NCBI RefSeq assembly: GCF_000720475.1
Contig: NZ_JOAP01000084.1
Coordinates: 1 to 15,986, forward strand
Reading direction: 5' to 3'
Length of the DNA: 15,986 bases
Origin: Streptomyces aureocirculatus
Lineage (GTDB): Bacteria > Actinomycetota > Actinomycetes > Streptomycetales > Streptomycetaceae
Every line of letters begins with the position of its first letter. The stretch's first letter is position 1. Below are positions 1 through 7,207 of the stretch, one piece after another. Made by a program: the position numbers and the translations under genes. The notes under the pieces are model-generated. The model was not told where the DNA came from. It saw nothing but the letters and a program-made list of their open reading frames with translations, and searched no databases.

Positions 1-28
1 CGCTGGGGCAGCCCGCCGCAGGCGAAAA

Positions 29-45
29 GGGCGGGTGGGTGGGGG
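29..45 (+). other. G-quadruplex-forming motif
   Basis: Four runs of three or more G separated by single bases (GGGCGGGTGGGTGGGGG). The G-rich strand is the template strand for the peptide-transporter operon ending at 97, so its transcript would be C-rich here. It lies immediately beyond the likely operon terminator. Folding is inferred from the pattern only. Confidence 0.5.
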
Positions 46-75
46 AAAAGCCCGTCCGGCGATTGAGGACGAGGC
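46..75 (-). terminator. Probable terminator of the peptide ABC transporter operon
   Basis: On the minus strand, GCCTCGTCC (67-75) pairs with GGACGGGC (50-57) with one bulged base and one G-T wobble, around a 9-nt loop. It is followed at once by four T (46-49). It sits about 22 nt after the stop codon of the last transporter gene. From memory, a very similar sequence (CTCAATCGCCGGACGGGCT-like) recurs in intergenic regions of many Streptomyces genomes, so this may be a dispersed element that acts as a terminator. Confidence 0.5.
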
Positions 76-96
76 CGCAGGCCGACCGACCCGAGG

Positions 97-1635
97 TCAC
101 TCGGCCTTACCGGACCCCTTCTCCGGCTCAACGGACTCCCCCGCAACCGCAGCCTCCCCGGCCTCCGGGACCTCCGCGACCTCCGAAGCCACCGGCGCCG
201 CCGGGGCCTTCGCGGCGTCCCGGCCCTTCGCAGCCTCCGCAGACTCAGCGGCCTTCGGCGCCTCCGCCGCCTTGGGAGCGTCCGGCACCTTGAGCCCCTC
301 AGCGGCCTTGGGGACCTTCGCCGCCTCCGCAGCCTTGGCGGCCTCCGCAGCCTTCGCCGCCTCCACGGCCTTGGAACCCTCCGCAGCCTCGGTGGCCTCC
401 CCAGCCTTGGGGGTCTCCACGGCCTTGGGGGTCTCCTCGGCCTTGGGACCCTCCGCGGCCGAGGAGCCCTCCGGGGCCTTGGGGGCGGCCTCCGGAGAGG
501 CGCCCCCCTCCTGAACCTCCGCGGCAGCGGCATCCGCCGCGGTGGTCACCGACACCACATCGATCGCCTCCTTGGCGACCGAGAGAAGCTGGGTGTCCTC
601 GGGCGCCTGGTCGGGCGCGTTCTCCGGGTGGTGGCAGGCCACCTGGTGGGCGGTCTCCAGGGTGAGGAACGGGGGCTCCTCGACCGCGCAGATCTGCGTC
701 GCCTTCCAGCACCGCGTGTGGAAGCGGCACCCGCTCGGCGGGTTGATCGGCGAGGGCACGTCACCGCGCAGCAGGATCCGCTCGCTCTTGACGCCGCGCC
801 GCTTGGGGTCGGGCACGGGCACAGCGGAGAGCAGCGCCTTGGTGTACGGGTGCATGGGCTTGCTGTACAAGTCCTTGCGGTCCGCGAGCTCGACCATCTT
901 GCCGAGGTACATCACGGCGATGCGGTCGGACACGTGCCGGATGACCGACAGGTCGTGCGCGATGATCACGTAGGTGAGGCCGAGCTCGTCCTGGAGGTCG
1001 TCGAGGAGGTTGACCACCTGGGCCTGGATGGACACGTCCAGGGCCGACACCGGCTCGTCCGCCACCACGAGCTTGGGCTGCAGGGCGAGTGCCCGCGCGA
1101 TGCCGATGCGCTGGCGCTGACCGCCCGAGAACTCGTGCGGATAGCGGTTGTAGTGCTCGGGGCTGAGGCCGACGCGCTCCAGCATCCCCTGGACGGTCTT
1201 CTTCACGCCGCCCTCGGGGCTGACGCCCTGGAGTTTGAAGGGCGCGCCGACGATCGTGCCGATGGTGTGCCGGGGGTTCAGCGAGGAGTACGGGTCCTGG
1301 AAGATCATCTGGACGTCGCGGCGAAGCGGCCGCATCCGTGCCGTGTTCAGGTGCGTGATGTCCGTGCCCTGGAACTCCACACGGCCGCTCGTCGGTTCGA
1401 GTAGCCGCGTGATGAGCCGGCCCATCGTCGACTTGCCGCAGCCGGACTCGCCGACGACGCCGAGCGTCTCACCGGAGCGCACGTCGAAGCTCAGCCCGTC
1501 GACGGCCTGCACGGCCGCGACCTGGCGCTGGAGCAGCCCCTTCTTGATGGGGAAGTGCTTCACCAGTCCCTCGACCTTGAGCAGCACCTCCCGCTCGTCG
1601 TCCGGGGCGGATTCCGCCTGCGAGGGGATGGTCAT
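97..1635 (-). CDS. Oligopeptide/dipeptide ABC transporter ATP-binding protein, DppF/OppF type, with long Ala-rich tail
   Basis: One of two cytoplasmic ATPase subunits that power peptide import through the adjacent permeases. Counting from the ATG at 1635 (512 aa): Walker [10 protein letters not shown] at 62-70, Q-loop [10 protein letters not shown] near 112-121, signature SGGQRQR at 170-176, Walker B LVVADEP at 189-195, H-loop His227. The oligopeptide-transporter C-terminal region follows, with four Cys at 303, 309, 316 and 334 spaced as in the iron-sulfur-binding domain reported for mycobacterial OppABCD. From about residue 345 onward comes a low-complexity Ala/Glu/Lys/Pro tail, whereas family members usually end near 330-350. 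A GTG at 1650 overlaps the upstream stop (GTGA), but ATG 1635 has AAGGA 7 nt ahead and is preferred. It is the last gene of the operon. The ATPase role is secure; the tail function is unknown. Confidence 0.93.
   Translation of the reverse strand: MTIPSQAESAPDDEREVLLKVEGLVKHFPIKKGLLQRQVAAVQAVDGLSFDVRSGETLGVVGESGCGKSTMGRLITRLLEPTSGRVEFQGTDITHLNTARMRPLRRDVQMIFQDPYSSLNPRHTIGTIVGAPFKLQGVSPEGGVKKTVQGMLERVGLSPEHYNRYPHEFSGGQRQRIGIARALALQPKLVVADEPVSALDVSIQAQVVNLLDDLQDELGLTYVIIAHDLSVIRHVSDRIAVMYLGKMVELADRKDLYSKPMHPYTKALLSAVPVPDPKRRGVKSERILLRGDVPSPINPPSGCRFHTRCWKATQICAVEEPPFLTLETAHQVACHHPENAPDQAPEDTQLLSVAKEAIDVVSVTTAADAAAAEVQEGGASPEAAPKAPEGSSAAEGPKAEETPKAVETPKAGEATEAAEGSKAVEAAKAAEAAKAAEAAKVPKAAEGLKVPDAPKAAEAPKAAESAEAAKGRDAAKAPAAPVASEVAEVPEAGEAAVAGESVEPEKGSGKAE
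100..543 (-). repeat. Low-complexity repeat encoding the Ala/Glu/Lys/Pro tail of the DppF-type ATPase
   Basis: The coding DNA is built of degenerate 12-18 bp units giving PKAxE, EAAKA and APKAAE motifs, including a perfect [15 protein letters not shown] stretch at residues 426-440. Such sequence favours a long solvent-exposed helix followed by a flexible Pro-rich part. Repeat slippage probably makes the length strain-variable (inference). Confidence 0.75.
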
Positions 1636-1646
1636 GTCCTGGTCCT

Positions 1647-2789
1647 TCACAGCTTCGGCGCAATCTCTTCGGTCCAGATCTTGGTGCGCTCCTCGCGCGA
1701 CATGTGGCAGGCCGAGTAGTGGCCGGAGCCGACCTCGCGCAGTTCGGGGCGCTCGGTGCGCGTGATCTGGTCCTTGGGCACGTCGGCGTAGGGGCAGCGC
1801 GGGTTGAAGGCGCAGCCGCTCGGCAGGTTGATGAGGCTGGGCGGGGAGCCCTTGACCGGCACGAGGCGCTCGGTCTCCTCGCGGTCGATGCGCGGCATCG
1901 AACCGAGCAGACCCCAGGTGTAGGGGTGCTGGGGCTCGTAGAACACCTGCTGCGCGGAGCCGCGCTCGATGCAGCGCCCGCCGTACATCACGAGCAGGTC
2001 GTCGGCCATCTCGGCGACCACGCCCAGGTCATGGGTGATCATGATGACCGCGGAGCCGAACTCCTTCTGCAGGTCCCGGATGAGGTCCAGGATCTGCGCC
2101 TGGACGGTCACGTCCAGGGCGGTGGTCGGCTCGTCGGCGATGAGCAGCTCGGGGTTGTTCACCAGGGCCATGGCGATCATCGCGCGCTGGCGCATGCCGC
2201 CGGAGAACTCGTGCGGGTAGGCGTCCACGCGCTTGTTCGGTTCCGGGATGCCCACGCGGTCGAGCATGTCGATGGCGCGCTTGCGCGCGACCTTCTTGTC
2301 GACGTCGTGGTGCACCCGGTACGCCTCGACGATCTGCTTGCCGATCGAGTAGTACGGGTGCAGCGCGGACAGCGGGTCCTGGAAGATCATCGCCATCTCG
2401 CGGCCGCGCAGCTTGCGCACCTCGTCCGCGGGGGCGCTGAGCAGCTCGGTGCCGTTCAGCCAGATCTCGCCGGAGAGCTGCGCCTTGCGGCGGCCGTACT
2501 GGCCGGCCGTGTGCAGGCCGAGGATGCCGAGCGAGGTGACGGACTTGCCGGACCCGGACTCGCCGACGATGCCGAGGGTGCGGCCCTTCTCCAGCGTGAA
2601 GCTGAGCCCGTCGACGGACTTGACCACGCCGTCGTCGGTCGGGAAGTGCACCTTGAGGTCGCGCACCTCCAGGAAGGCGGAGGGAGCGGGCGAGCCGGAG
2701 ACCACTTCGCCGACGGCCGCGCCTGACTTCGACACAGCGGCCGTCGCGGCGCCCTCGGGCGTCGCTCCGCTCTTGGACAGTTCGGTCAT
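1647..2789 (-). CDS. Oligopeptide/dipeptide ABC transporter ATP-binding protein, DppD/OppD type
   Basis: 380-aa partner ATPase of the importer. Residues 1-38 form a low-complexity N-terminal extension containing SKSGA twice. The nucleotide-binding domain shows Walker A GESGSGKS at 76-83, Q-loop [10 protein letters not shown] at about 136-145, signature SGGMRQR at 196-202, Walker B LLIADEP at 215-221 and H-loop His253. The C-terminal oligopeptide-transporter region has GCAFNPRC (Cys326, Cys332) and Cys361, but lacks the Cys usually found between these pairs, so only three of four likely iron-sulfur ligands remain. The ATG overlaps the upstream permease stop as ATGA, with GAGG 5 nt ahead, indicating translational coupling. 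It ends 11 nt before the preferred start of the second ATPase. Family assignment is firm; substrate is inferred from the operon. Confidence 0.95.
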   Translation of the reverse strand: MTELSKSGATPEGAATAAVSKSGAAVGEVVSGSPAPSAFLEVRDLKVHFPTDDGVVKSVDGLSFTLEKGRTLGIVGESGSGKSVTSLGILGLHTAGQYGRRKAQLSGEIWLNGTELLSAPADEVRKLRGREMAMIFQDPLSALHPYYSIGKQIVEAYRVHHDVDKKVARKRAIDMLDRVGIPEPNKRVDAYPHEFSGGMRQRAMIAMALVNNPELLIADEPTTALDVTVQAQILDLIRDLQKEFGSAVIMITHDLGVVAEMADDLLVMYGGRCIERGSAQQVFYEPQHPYTWGLLGSMPRIDREETERLVPVKGSPPSLINLPSGCAFNPRCPYADVPKDQITRTERPELREVGSGHYSACHMSREERTKIWTEEIAPKL

Positions 2790-3838
2790 CCCAGCCTCAC
2801 TCGCGGGTCAATGACGGCGTACAGAAGGTCCACGACGAGGTTGGCGACGGCGATCGCGAGGGCCGCACAGAGCGTGACGCCGAGGATCACGGGCAGGTCC
2901 TTGCTGCTGATGGCCCTGACCGCTTCGAGGCCGAGGCCCGGAAGGTTGAAGGTGGACTCGGTGAGCACGGCGCCGCCCATGAGCACGCCGAGGTCGAGTC
3001 CGAAGACGGTGAGGATGGGCGTCATCGCCGAGCGCAGGGCGTGTCTGCGGATGACCACGACCTCGCCGAGGCCCTTGGCACGCGCCGTGCGGATGTAGTC
3101 CTCGCCGAGCACTTCCAGCATGGTGGCGCGGGTGAGGCGGGCGTACATCGCGGCGTTGAGGAAGGCGAGCACGATCCACGGCAGGATCAGCGTCTGGAGC
3201 CAGACGTCGATCGAGTCGTCCGTACTGAGGCTGTCGGCGATCTCCACCCAGCCCAGGTTGTGGACGAAGATACCCATCGCGATCATGCCGGTGAAGAAGA
3301 CGGGGAGCGAGACGCCGCCGAGGGCGGTGGTCATCGCGGCGCGGTCCCAGACGGTGCCGCGCTTGAGGGCGGAGACGACACCGGTGAGGACACCGGCTCC
3401 GAGCCACAGCACACAGGCGCCGGCGGCGAGCGCGCCGGTGACGGGCAGGGCGTCCTTGAGGGTCTCCCAGACGGGCGCCTCGGTACGGAAGGAGTACCCG
3501 AAGCAGGGTGCGGGGCAGTGCGTGACGTCACTGCCGTTGGCGTAGTCCCGGCCCATCGGGATGCCCTTGATGAAGTCCCAGAACTGGACGATCAGGGGGT
3601 CGTCGAGGCCGAGTTTGGTCCGGATGCCTTCGAGCTGCTCGGCTCCGGCCTGCTTGCCGGCGAAGAGGACGGCGATGTCCTGTCCCGCCCATTTGGGCAG
3701 CATGTAGAAGACGGTGAAGGTCGCGAGCAGTACGACCAGCACCATGATGATGACGGCGATCAGGCGCCGGATGAGATAAGCAAGCACTGTGCGCGGCCCG
3801 GCGGTGGCAGGCGCCCCCTTGTGAGGGGCTCCGGTCAC
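2786..3838 (-). CDS. Peptide ABC transporter permease, OppB/DppB type
   Basis: 350-aa inner-membrane subunit forming half of the translocation pore. Predicted membrane segments by hydrophobicity are near residues 24-46, 133-158, 169-192, 217-234, 273-293 and 318-340, the six-segment plan of OppB proteins. The large extracytoplasmic loop after segment 1 contains a Cys pair (C108, C112) that could form a disulfide. The cytoplasmic EAA loop that docks the ATPases is EDYIRTARAKGLGE at about 246-259, followed by RRHALRSAMTPI. The start is a GTG with only a distant AGGTGA about 12 nt upstream, so the N-terminus is uncertain by several residues. Its TGA overlaps the ATPase ATG. It follows the binding-protein gene after a 119-nt gap containing a strong hairpin. 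Confidence 0.93.
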   Translation of the reverse strand: MTGAPHKGAPATAGPRTVLAYLIRRLIAVIIMVLVVLLATFTVFYMLPKWAGQDIAVLFAGKQAGAEQLEGIRTKLGLDDPLIVQFWDFIKGIPMGRDYANGSDVTHCPAPCFGYSFRTEAPVWETLKDALPVTGALAAGACVLWLGAGVLTGVVSALKRGTVWDRAAMTTALGGVSLPVFFTGMIAMGIFVHNLGWVEIADSLSTDDSIDVWLQTLILPWIVLAFLNAAMYARLTRATMLEVLGEDYIRTARAKGLGEVVVIRRHALRSAMTPILTVFGLDLGVLMGGAVLTESTFNLPGLGLEAVRAISSKDLPVILGVTLCAALAIAVANLVVDLLYAVIDPRVRLG

Positions 3839-3918
3839 CGCCCGGGGCCATCACCTGCCCTTCGGACTGGCGGGATGCGGCGGCGGTGTGTCGGGCGATC
3901 AGGAAAATCGGGTGCGGT

Positions 3919-3948
3919 CGCCGCGGCGGGCCTGAGCCCGCCGCGGCG
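3919..3948 (-). terminator. Strong intra-operon hairpin between binding-protein and permease genes
   Basis: Perfect 13-bp inverted repeat, CGCCGCGGCGGGC (3919-3931) and its complement (3936-3948), with a CTGA loop. It begins about 10 nt beyond the stop codon of the lipoprotein gene in transcription direction. No T-run follows directly; a TTTT occurs about 10 nt later. It most likely acts as a partial terminator or as a 3' mRNA stabiliser, allowing more binding protein than permease, as known for other binding-protein operons. Confidence 0.7.
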
Positions 3949-3957
3949 TGCCGCCTG

Positions 3958-5733
3958 CTACTTCTTCTGGTTGACGCCGAGCGAGACGTAGTCGTAACGG
4001 CCGTTGTACGCGTCGGACATGTACGCGTTCGTCAGCCGCGAGCCACGCCAGGTGATGTTCTTCTCGTAGAGGAAGGGCATCCAGTCGGCCTGGTCGAGGA
4101 TCCGCTTGTCGAGCTGCTTGTAGACCTCACCGCCCTTGACCGGGTCGGTCTCGGCGATCGCCTTGTCGAACAGGGCGTCGATCTTCTTGTCCTTGATCTG
4201 GGACTCGTTGTAGTTGCCGTTCTCGACGAGGAAGCGGCTGTCGAACAGCGGCTGGGCGTAGCCCTGGCCGGTCGGGAAGTCCGGGCCCCAGCCGCTCATC
4301 TGCATGCTGTAGCCGCGCTTCCTCACCACGGAGGGCGAACCGGTGATGGCGGCCGAGTCGGCGCCGTCGAGCTGCTCGACGGAGATGTTGATGCCGACCT
4401 TCTTGAGCTGGGCCTGGAGGGCCTCGGCGGTGTCGACCTCACCGGGGTTGTTGTTGCGCGCGGTGAGCTTGGCGCTGAAGCCGTTCGGCTTGTCGCACTG
4501 CTTCAGCTCGTCCTTGGCCTTGGCGACGTCGGGCTTGCCCTTGCGCGCCAGGATTCCGTACGGGTCGTAGTCGCTGTAGCCGGGGACGGCCTTCGGGAAG
4601 GTGCTGTTGGCGATCTCACCGGCGGCGAGCTCACCGCCACGGGTCTGCTGCAGGCCCGCGAAGTCGGTGCCGTAGAAGACGGCCTTGCGGCAGTGGACGT
4701 TGTCGAACGGCTTCGCCGTGTGGTTCAGCGCGACGTAGCGCACGAAGGACGTGTGCATGTTGTCGACGTTGCCCTTGTGCTTCTGCACGGCGGTGACGCG
4801 GCCGGACTGGGTCATGCCGGTGCCGTTGAGGTCGACGTCGTAGTCGCCGCTCATCAGGCGCTTGTCGTTCTCCTCCAGGTTGGCGGAGATCGTCACGTCG
4901 ATCTTGTCGGGAAGCGCCGGGCGGATCGGGTCCGTGGCCTTCTTCCACTTGTCGTTGCGGACCAGGACGATCTTCTTGCCGGCCTTGTACTCGGCGAACT
5001 TGTACGGGCCCGCCGAGAACGGACGCTGGGTGTACTTGGCCTTGGTGTCCTTGGCCGCCTTGACCGCGGAGCCCGCGGGCATGGCGAGGAACTGCTCGAA
5101 GTCACCGTTGCGCTTGGGCAGCTTGAAGATGATGGTCTTGTCGTCGGGCGTCTCGATGGCCTTCAGACCGAGCTTGTCCTTGGACGTGTCCTTGTACGGG
5201 CCCTTGTACGTGCCCTTGGGGTCGAGCGTCTGGCGGATGTAGCCGGGGCCGCCGGTGATGGTGTCCGTCGCCCACAGGCGCTCGATGCCGTACTTGACGT
5301 CCTTGGAGGTCAGCGCCGAGCCGTCCTCCCAGGTGAGACCATCACGCAGCTTGTACGTGTAGGTCTTGCCGTCCTTGGAGATCTTCGCGGTGGACTCGGC
5401 GAGGTCCGGGACCAGCTTCGTGCTCTCCTTGCCGGGCTTGGTGTCGTACGACACCAACTGCCGGGTGTAGAAGCGCATGAAGTCCCAGGACATGCCGTAG
5501 TAGGCGCGCTGCGGGTCGGCCGAGTCCAGGTCCTGCTTGCCGACCATGCGCAGGGTGCCGCCGGCCTTCTTGGACGGGTTGGCGACCTTGTTCAGGGCGG
5601 CGTTGTAGCCCGCGCCCTTCCCGCCGCCGCTGTCGTCATCGTCGCCGCCGCCGCACGCCGTGGTGGTCACCAGCGCCGCGACGACGAGGGCCGCGCCGGC
5701 GGTGAGCCGTCGTTTCGGGGAAACTCTGGGCAT
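3958..5733 (-). CDS. Peptide ABC transporter substrate-binding lipoprotein (SBP family 5)
   Basis: 591-aa extracellular solute receptor that captures peptides and delivers them to the two permeases. The N-terminus has a short basic region, a hydrophobic segment (about 11-22) and a lipobox ending TTAC with acceptor Cys27. The -3 residue is Thr rather than Leu, a relaxed lipobox. An Asp/Gly-rich linker follows. The mature part opens with GGTLRMVG near residue 60 and contains the family-5 signature GKTYTYKLRDGLTWEDGSAL around 113-132. Length is normal for the family. The ATG is preceded by GGAGG at 10 nt. It lies between the two permease genes, as bldKB does in the bldK locus. Ligand cannot be read from sequence; oligopeptide is the best guess. 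Confidence 0.94.
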   Translation of the reverse strand: MPRVSPKRRLTAGAALVVAALVTTTACGGGDDDDSGGGKGAGYNAALNKVANPSKKAGGTLRMVGKQDLDSADPQRAYYGMSWDFMRFYTRQLVSYDTKPGKESTKLVPDLAESTAKISKDGKTYTYKLRDGLTWEDGSALTSKDVKYGIERLWATDTITGGPGYIRQTLDPKGTYKGPYKDTSKDKLGLKAIETPDDKTIIFKLPKRNGDFEQFLAMPAGSAVKAAKDTKAKYTQRPFSAGPYKFAEYKAGKKIVLVRNDKWKKATDPIRPALPDKIDVTISANLEENDKRLMSGDYDVDLNGTGMTQSGRVTAVQKHKGNVDNMHTSFVRYVALNHTAKPFDNVHCRKAVFYGTDFAGLQQTRGGELAAGEIANSTFPKAVPGYSDYDPYGILARKGKPDVAKAKDELKQCDKPNGFSAKLTARNNNPGEVDTAEALQAQLKKVGINISVEQLDGADSAAITGSPSVVRKRGYSMQMSGWGPDFPTGQGYAQPLFDSRFLVENGNYNESQIKDKKIDALFDKAIAETDPVKGGEVYKQLDKRILDQADWMPFLYEKNITWRGSRLTNAYMSDAYNGRYDYVSLGVNQKK

Positions 5734-5833
5734 TTTCTCGCAACCTCCGAGATTCGCGGTCCCGGCTTATCGCTGCCGAAGAACCATGGAAAGAGCCACC
5801 TGACCAGCGGCAGGGGCAAGTCAGTTGGGCCTG

Positions 5834-6838
5834 CTAGCGGGTTCCCTTGGGGTCGAGCGCGTCGCGCAGACCGTCCCCGAAGAGGTTGAAGGCGAGCACC
5901 GTGATGAAGATCGTCACGCCTGGGAAGACCATGAACATCGGGTCGTGCTCATACGTTTCGAGTGCGTCCCGCAGCATGCCGCCCCAGGAGGCGGTCGGCG
6001 GCTTGACGCCCGCGCCGAGGAAGCTGAGGGCGGCTTCCGTGAGGATGTTGGTGGGGATCATCAGGGTCGCGTAGACCGTGATCGGGGCGACCAGGTTCGG
6101 CAGCAGCTCACGGAAGAGGATGTGGCGCCGGCCGCCGCCGAGGCTCTTGGCCGCCTCCACGTACTCGCGTTCGCGCAGCGACAGCGTCTGGCCGCGCACG
6201 ATGCGGCCGACGTACGGCCAGCCGAAGAAGCCGATCACCAGGACGAGGATCGCGACGCGCACGCTCGTCCCTTCCAGGCCCATCAGGTCGTCCGGGAGGA
6301 CCGAGATCAGGGAGATGATGAAGAGCAACTGCGGGAACGAGAGCAGCACGTCCATCACACGGCTGATGAGCGCGTCGACCCAGCCGCCGAAGTAGCCCGC
6401 GATGATCCCGAAGAGGGTGCCGAGGACCACGGCGACGATGGCGGCGAGGAACGCCACCAGGAGCGAGATCCGCGCGCCGAAGACGATGCGGCTGAAGACG
6501 TCGCGGCCCTTGTTCGGCTCGACGCCGAACAGGAAGTCGCCGCTCACGCCGCCGAAGGAGCCCGTGGGCAGGTTGGTCAGCGGATCCAGCTTGTCCTGGT
6601 GGAAGTCGTTCGGCGGATGGCCGAGGACACTCACGATCAGAGGTGCGAAGACGGCCACCAGGACCAGGAGCAGCACCGTGACGCCGCCCGCGAGGGCGAC
6701 CTTGTCACGCTTCAACCGGTTCCAGGCGATCTGCTTGAGGGAGCGCCCCTCGACCTTCTTCACCCCTGCATCGGCTGCGGGAGCGACGTCCTCGGTGGGT
6801 TTCGCGTCCGCAGGTGTGTCATGCAATGGCGCCGTCAT
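5834..6838 (-). CDS. Peptide ABC transporter permease, OppC/DppC type
   Basis: 334-aa inner-membrane pore subunit and first gene of the operon. Residues 1-33 are a hydrophilic Ala/Pro/Asp-rich cytoplasmic head. The OppC N-terminal motif (NRLKRDKVALAGG) is at about 40-52. Membrane segments are near 50-72, 121-149, 165-185, 195-213, 250-275 and 304-322. The EAA loop EYVEAAKSLGGGRRHILFRE is at about 225-244, followed by LLPNLVAPI. The frame stays open 26 codons upstream of ATG 6838, but family alignment and an AGGGG about 11 nt ahead favour 6838. The gap to the lipoprotein gene is 100 nt, so a shared transcript is likely. Assignment is firm; the start is slightly uncertain. Confidence 0.92.
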   Translation of the reverse strand: MTAPLHDTPADAKPTEDVAPAADAGVKKVEGRSLKQIAWNRLKRDKVALAGGVTVLLLVLVAVFAPLIVSVLGHPPNDFHQDKLDPLTNLPTGSFGGVSGDFLFGVEPNKGRDVFSRIVFGARISLLVAFLAAIVAVVLGTLFGIIAGYFGGWVDALISRVMDVLLSFPQLLFIISLISVLPDDLMGLEGTSVRVAILVLVIGFFGWPYVGRIVRGQTLSLREREYVEAAKSLGGGRRHILFRELLPNLVAPITVYATLMIPTNILTEAALSFLGAGVKPPTASWGGMLRDALETYEHDPMFMVFPGVTIFITVLAFNLFGDGLRDALDPKGTR

Positions 6839-7207
6839 CGTGGCAGGGACCCCTCTCAACCGGCGGTGACCGGCCCGCACTTGCCGCTGTAGCGACGTGA
6901 TCAGTCCGTCGTACACAGGGGCGAAGGCCCCTTGCTGCGGGAGTCTTCAACGGGGTCGTGATCTGTTACCAGACTTGTCGGGGAATGGATGCGCAACCGT
7001 GATGCTGATCGAGGTGTTCCGTTATCCGGACGGGGCTGAACGACGGGCGAACACGGGGCAGTTGGTGAGCAAGGGGTCGAGGAGGTCTATACCAGTACGC
7101 CGACACCGTAAGGGGACATCCCGCCGGTCGGCGCTGATCAGCCCGATCCCGACCGTCGAGTTCCGGACGATGTCCGGATCACTGCGGTGGGGTTTGCGGT
7201 GATCTGT
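6839..7207. other. Intergenic region upstream of the peptide transporter operon
   Basis: This 369-nt stretch holds no convincing gene. It carries the transporter promoter region and the end of the SseB-like cluster. Visible elements are: a GntR/HutC-type operator (7081-7096); an overlapping minus-strand TATAGA (7086-7091) that could be a -10, though without a good -35; a perfect 10-bp palindrome GCTGATCAGC (7133-7142); an inverted repeat TCCGGAC-GAT-GTCCGGA (7162-7178) with a third copy of TCCGGAC at 7025-7031; and a 6-bp hairpin AGGGGC/GCCCCT near 6918-6933. Confidence 0.6.
7081..7096. promoter_or_regulatory. Candidate GntR/HutC-family operator (DasR-like site)
   Basis: GGAGGTCTATACCAGT contains GTCTATAC (7085-7092), which fits the HutC-subfamily operator pattern GT-N-TA-N-AC exactly. 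It matches 12 of 16 positions of the idealised Streptomyces DasR site ACTGGTCTAGACCAGT. It overlaps a possible minus-strand -10 (TATAGA), the right place for repression of the transporter operon starting at 6838. DasR is the N-acetylglucosamine-responsive global regulator; whether it or another HutC-type repressor binds here is inference. Confidence 0.5.

Noticed and set aside
35..514. Open frame of 159 residues on the plus strand, Ala/Ser/Pro-rich
   Set aside because: It is antisense to the low-complexity tail of the DppF-type ATPase; the composition is a mirror of the GC-rich repeats and no ribosome-binding site or domain is seen.
3886..5889. Very long plus-strand open frame antisense to the binding-protein gene
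   Set aside because: Typical GC-rich shadow frame: Val/Leu/Asp/Gly-rich with no domain, and it would run across the whole lipoprotein gene and its hairpin.
6839..6916. 26-codon upstream extension of the OppC-type permease
   Set aside because: No ribosome-binding site is evident before 6916, and the sequence has no similarity to the family N-terminus, while ATG 6838 has AGGGG upstream.
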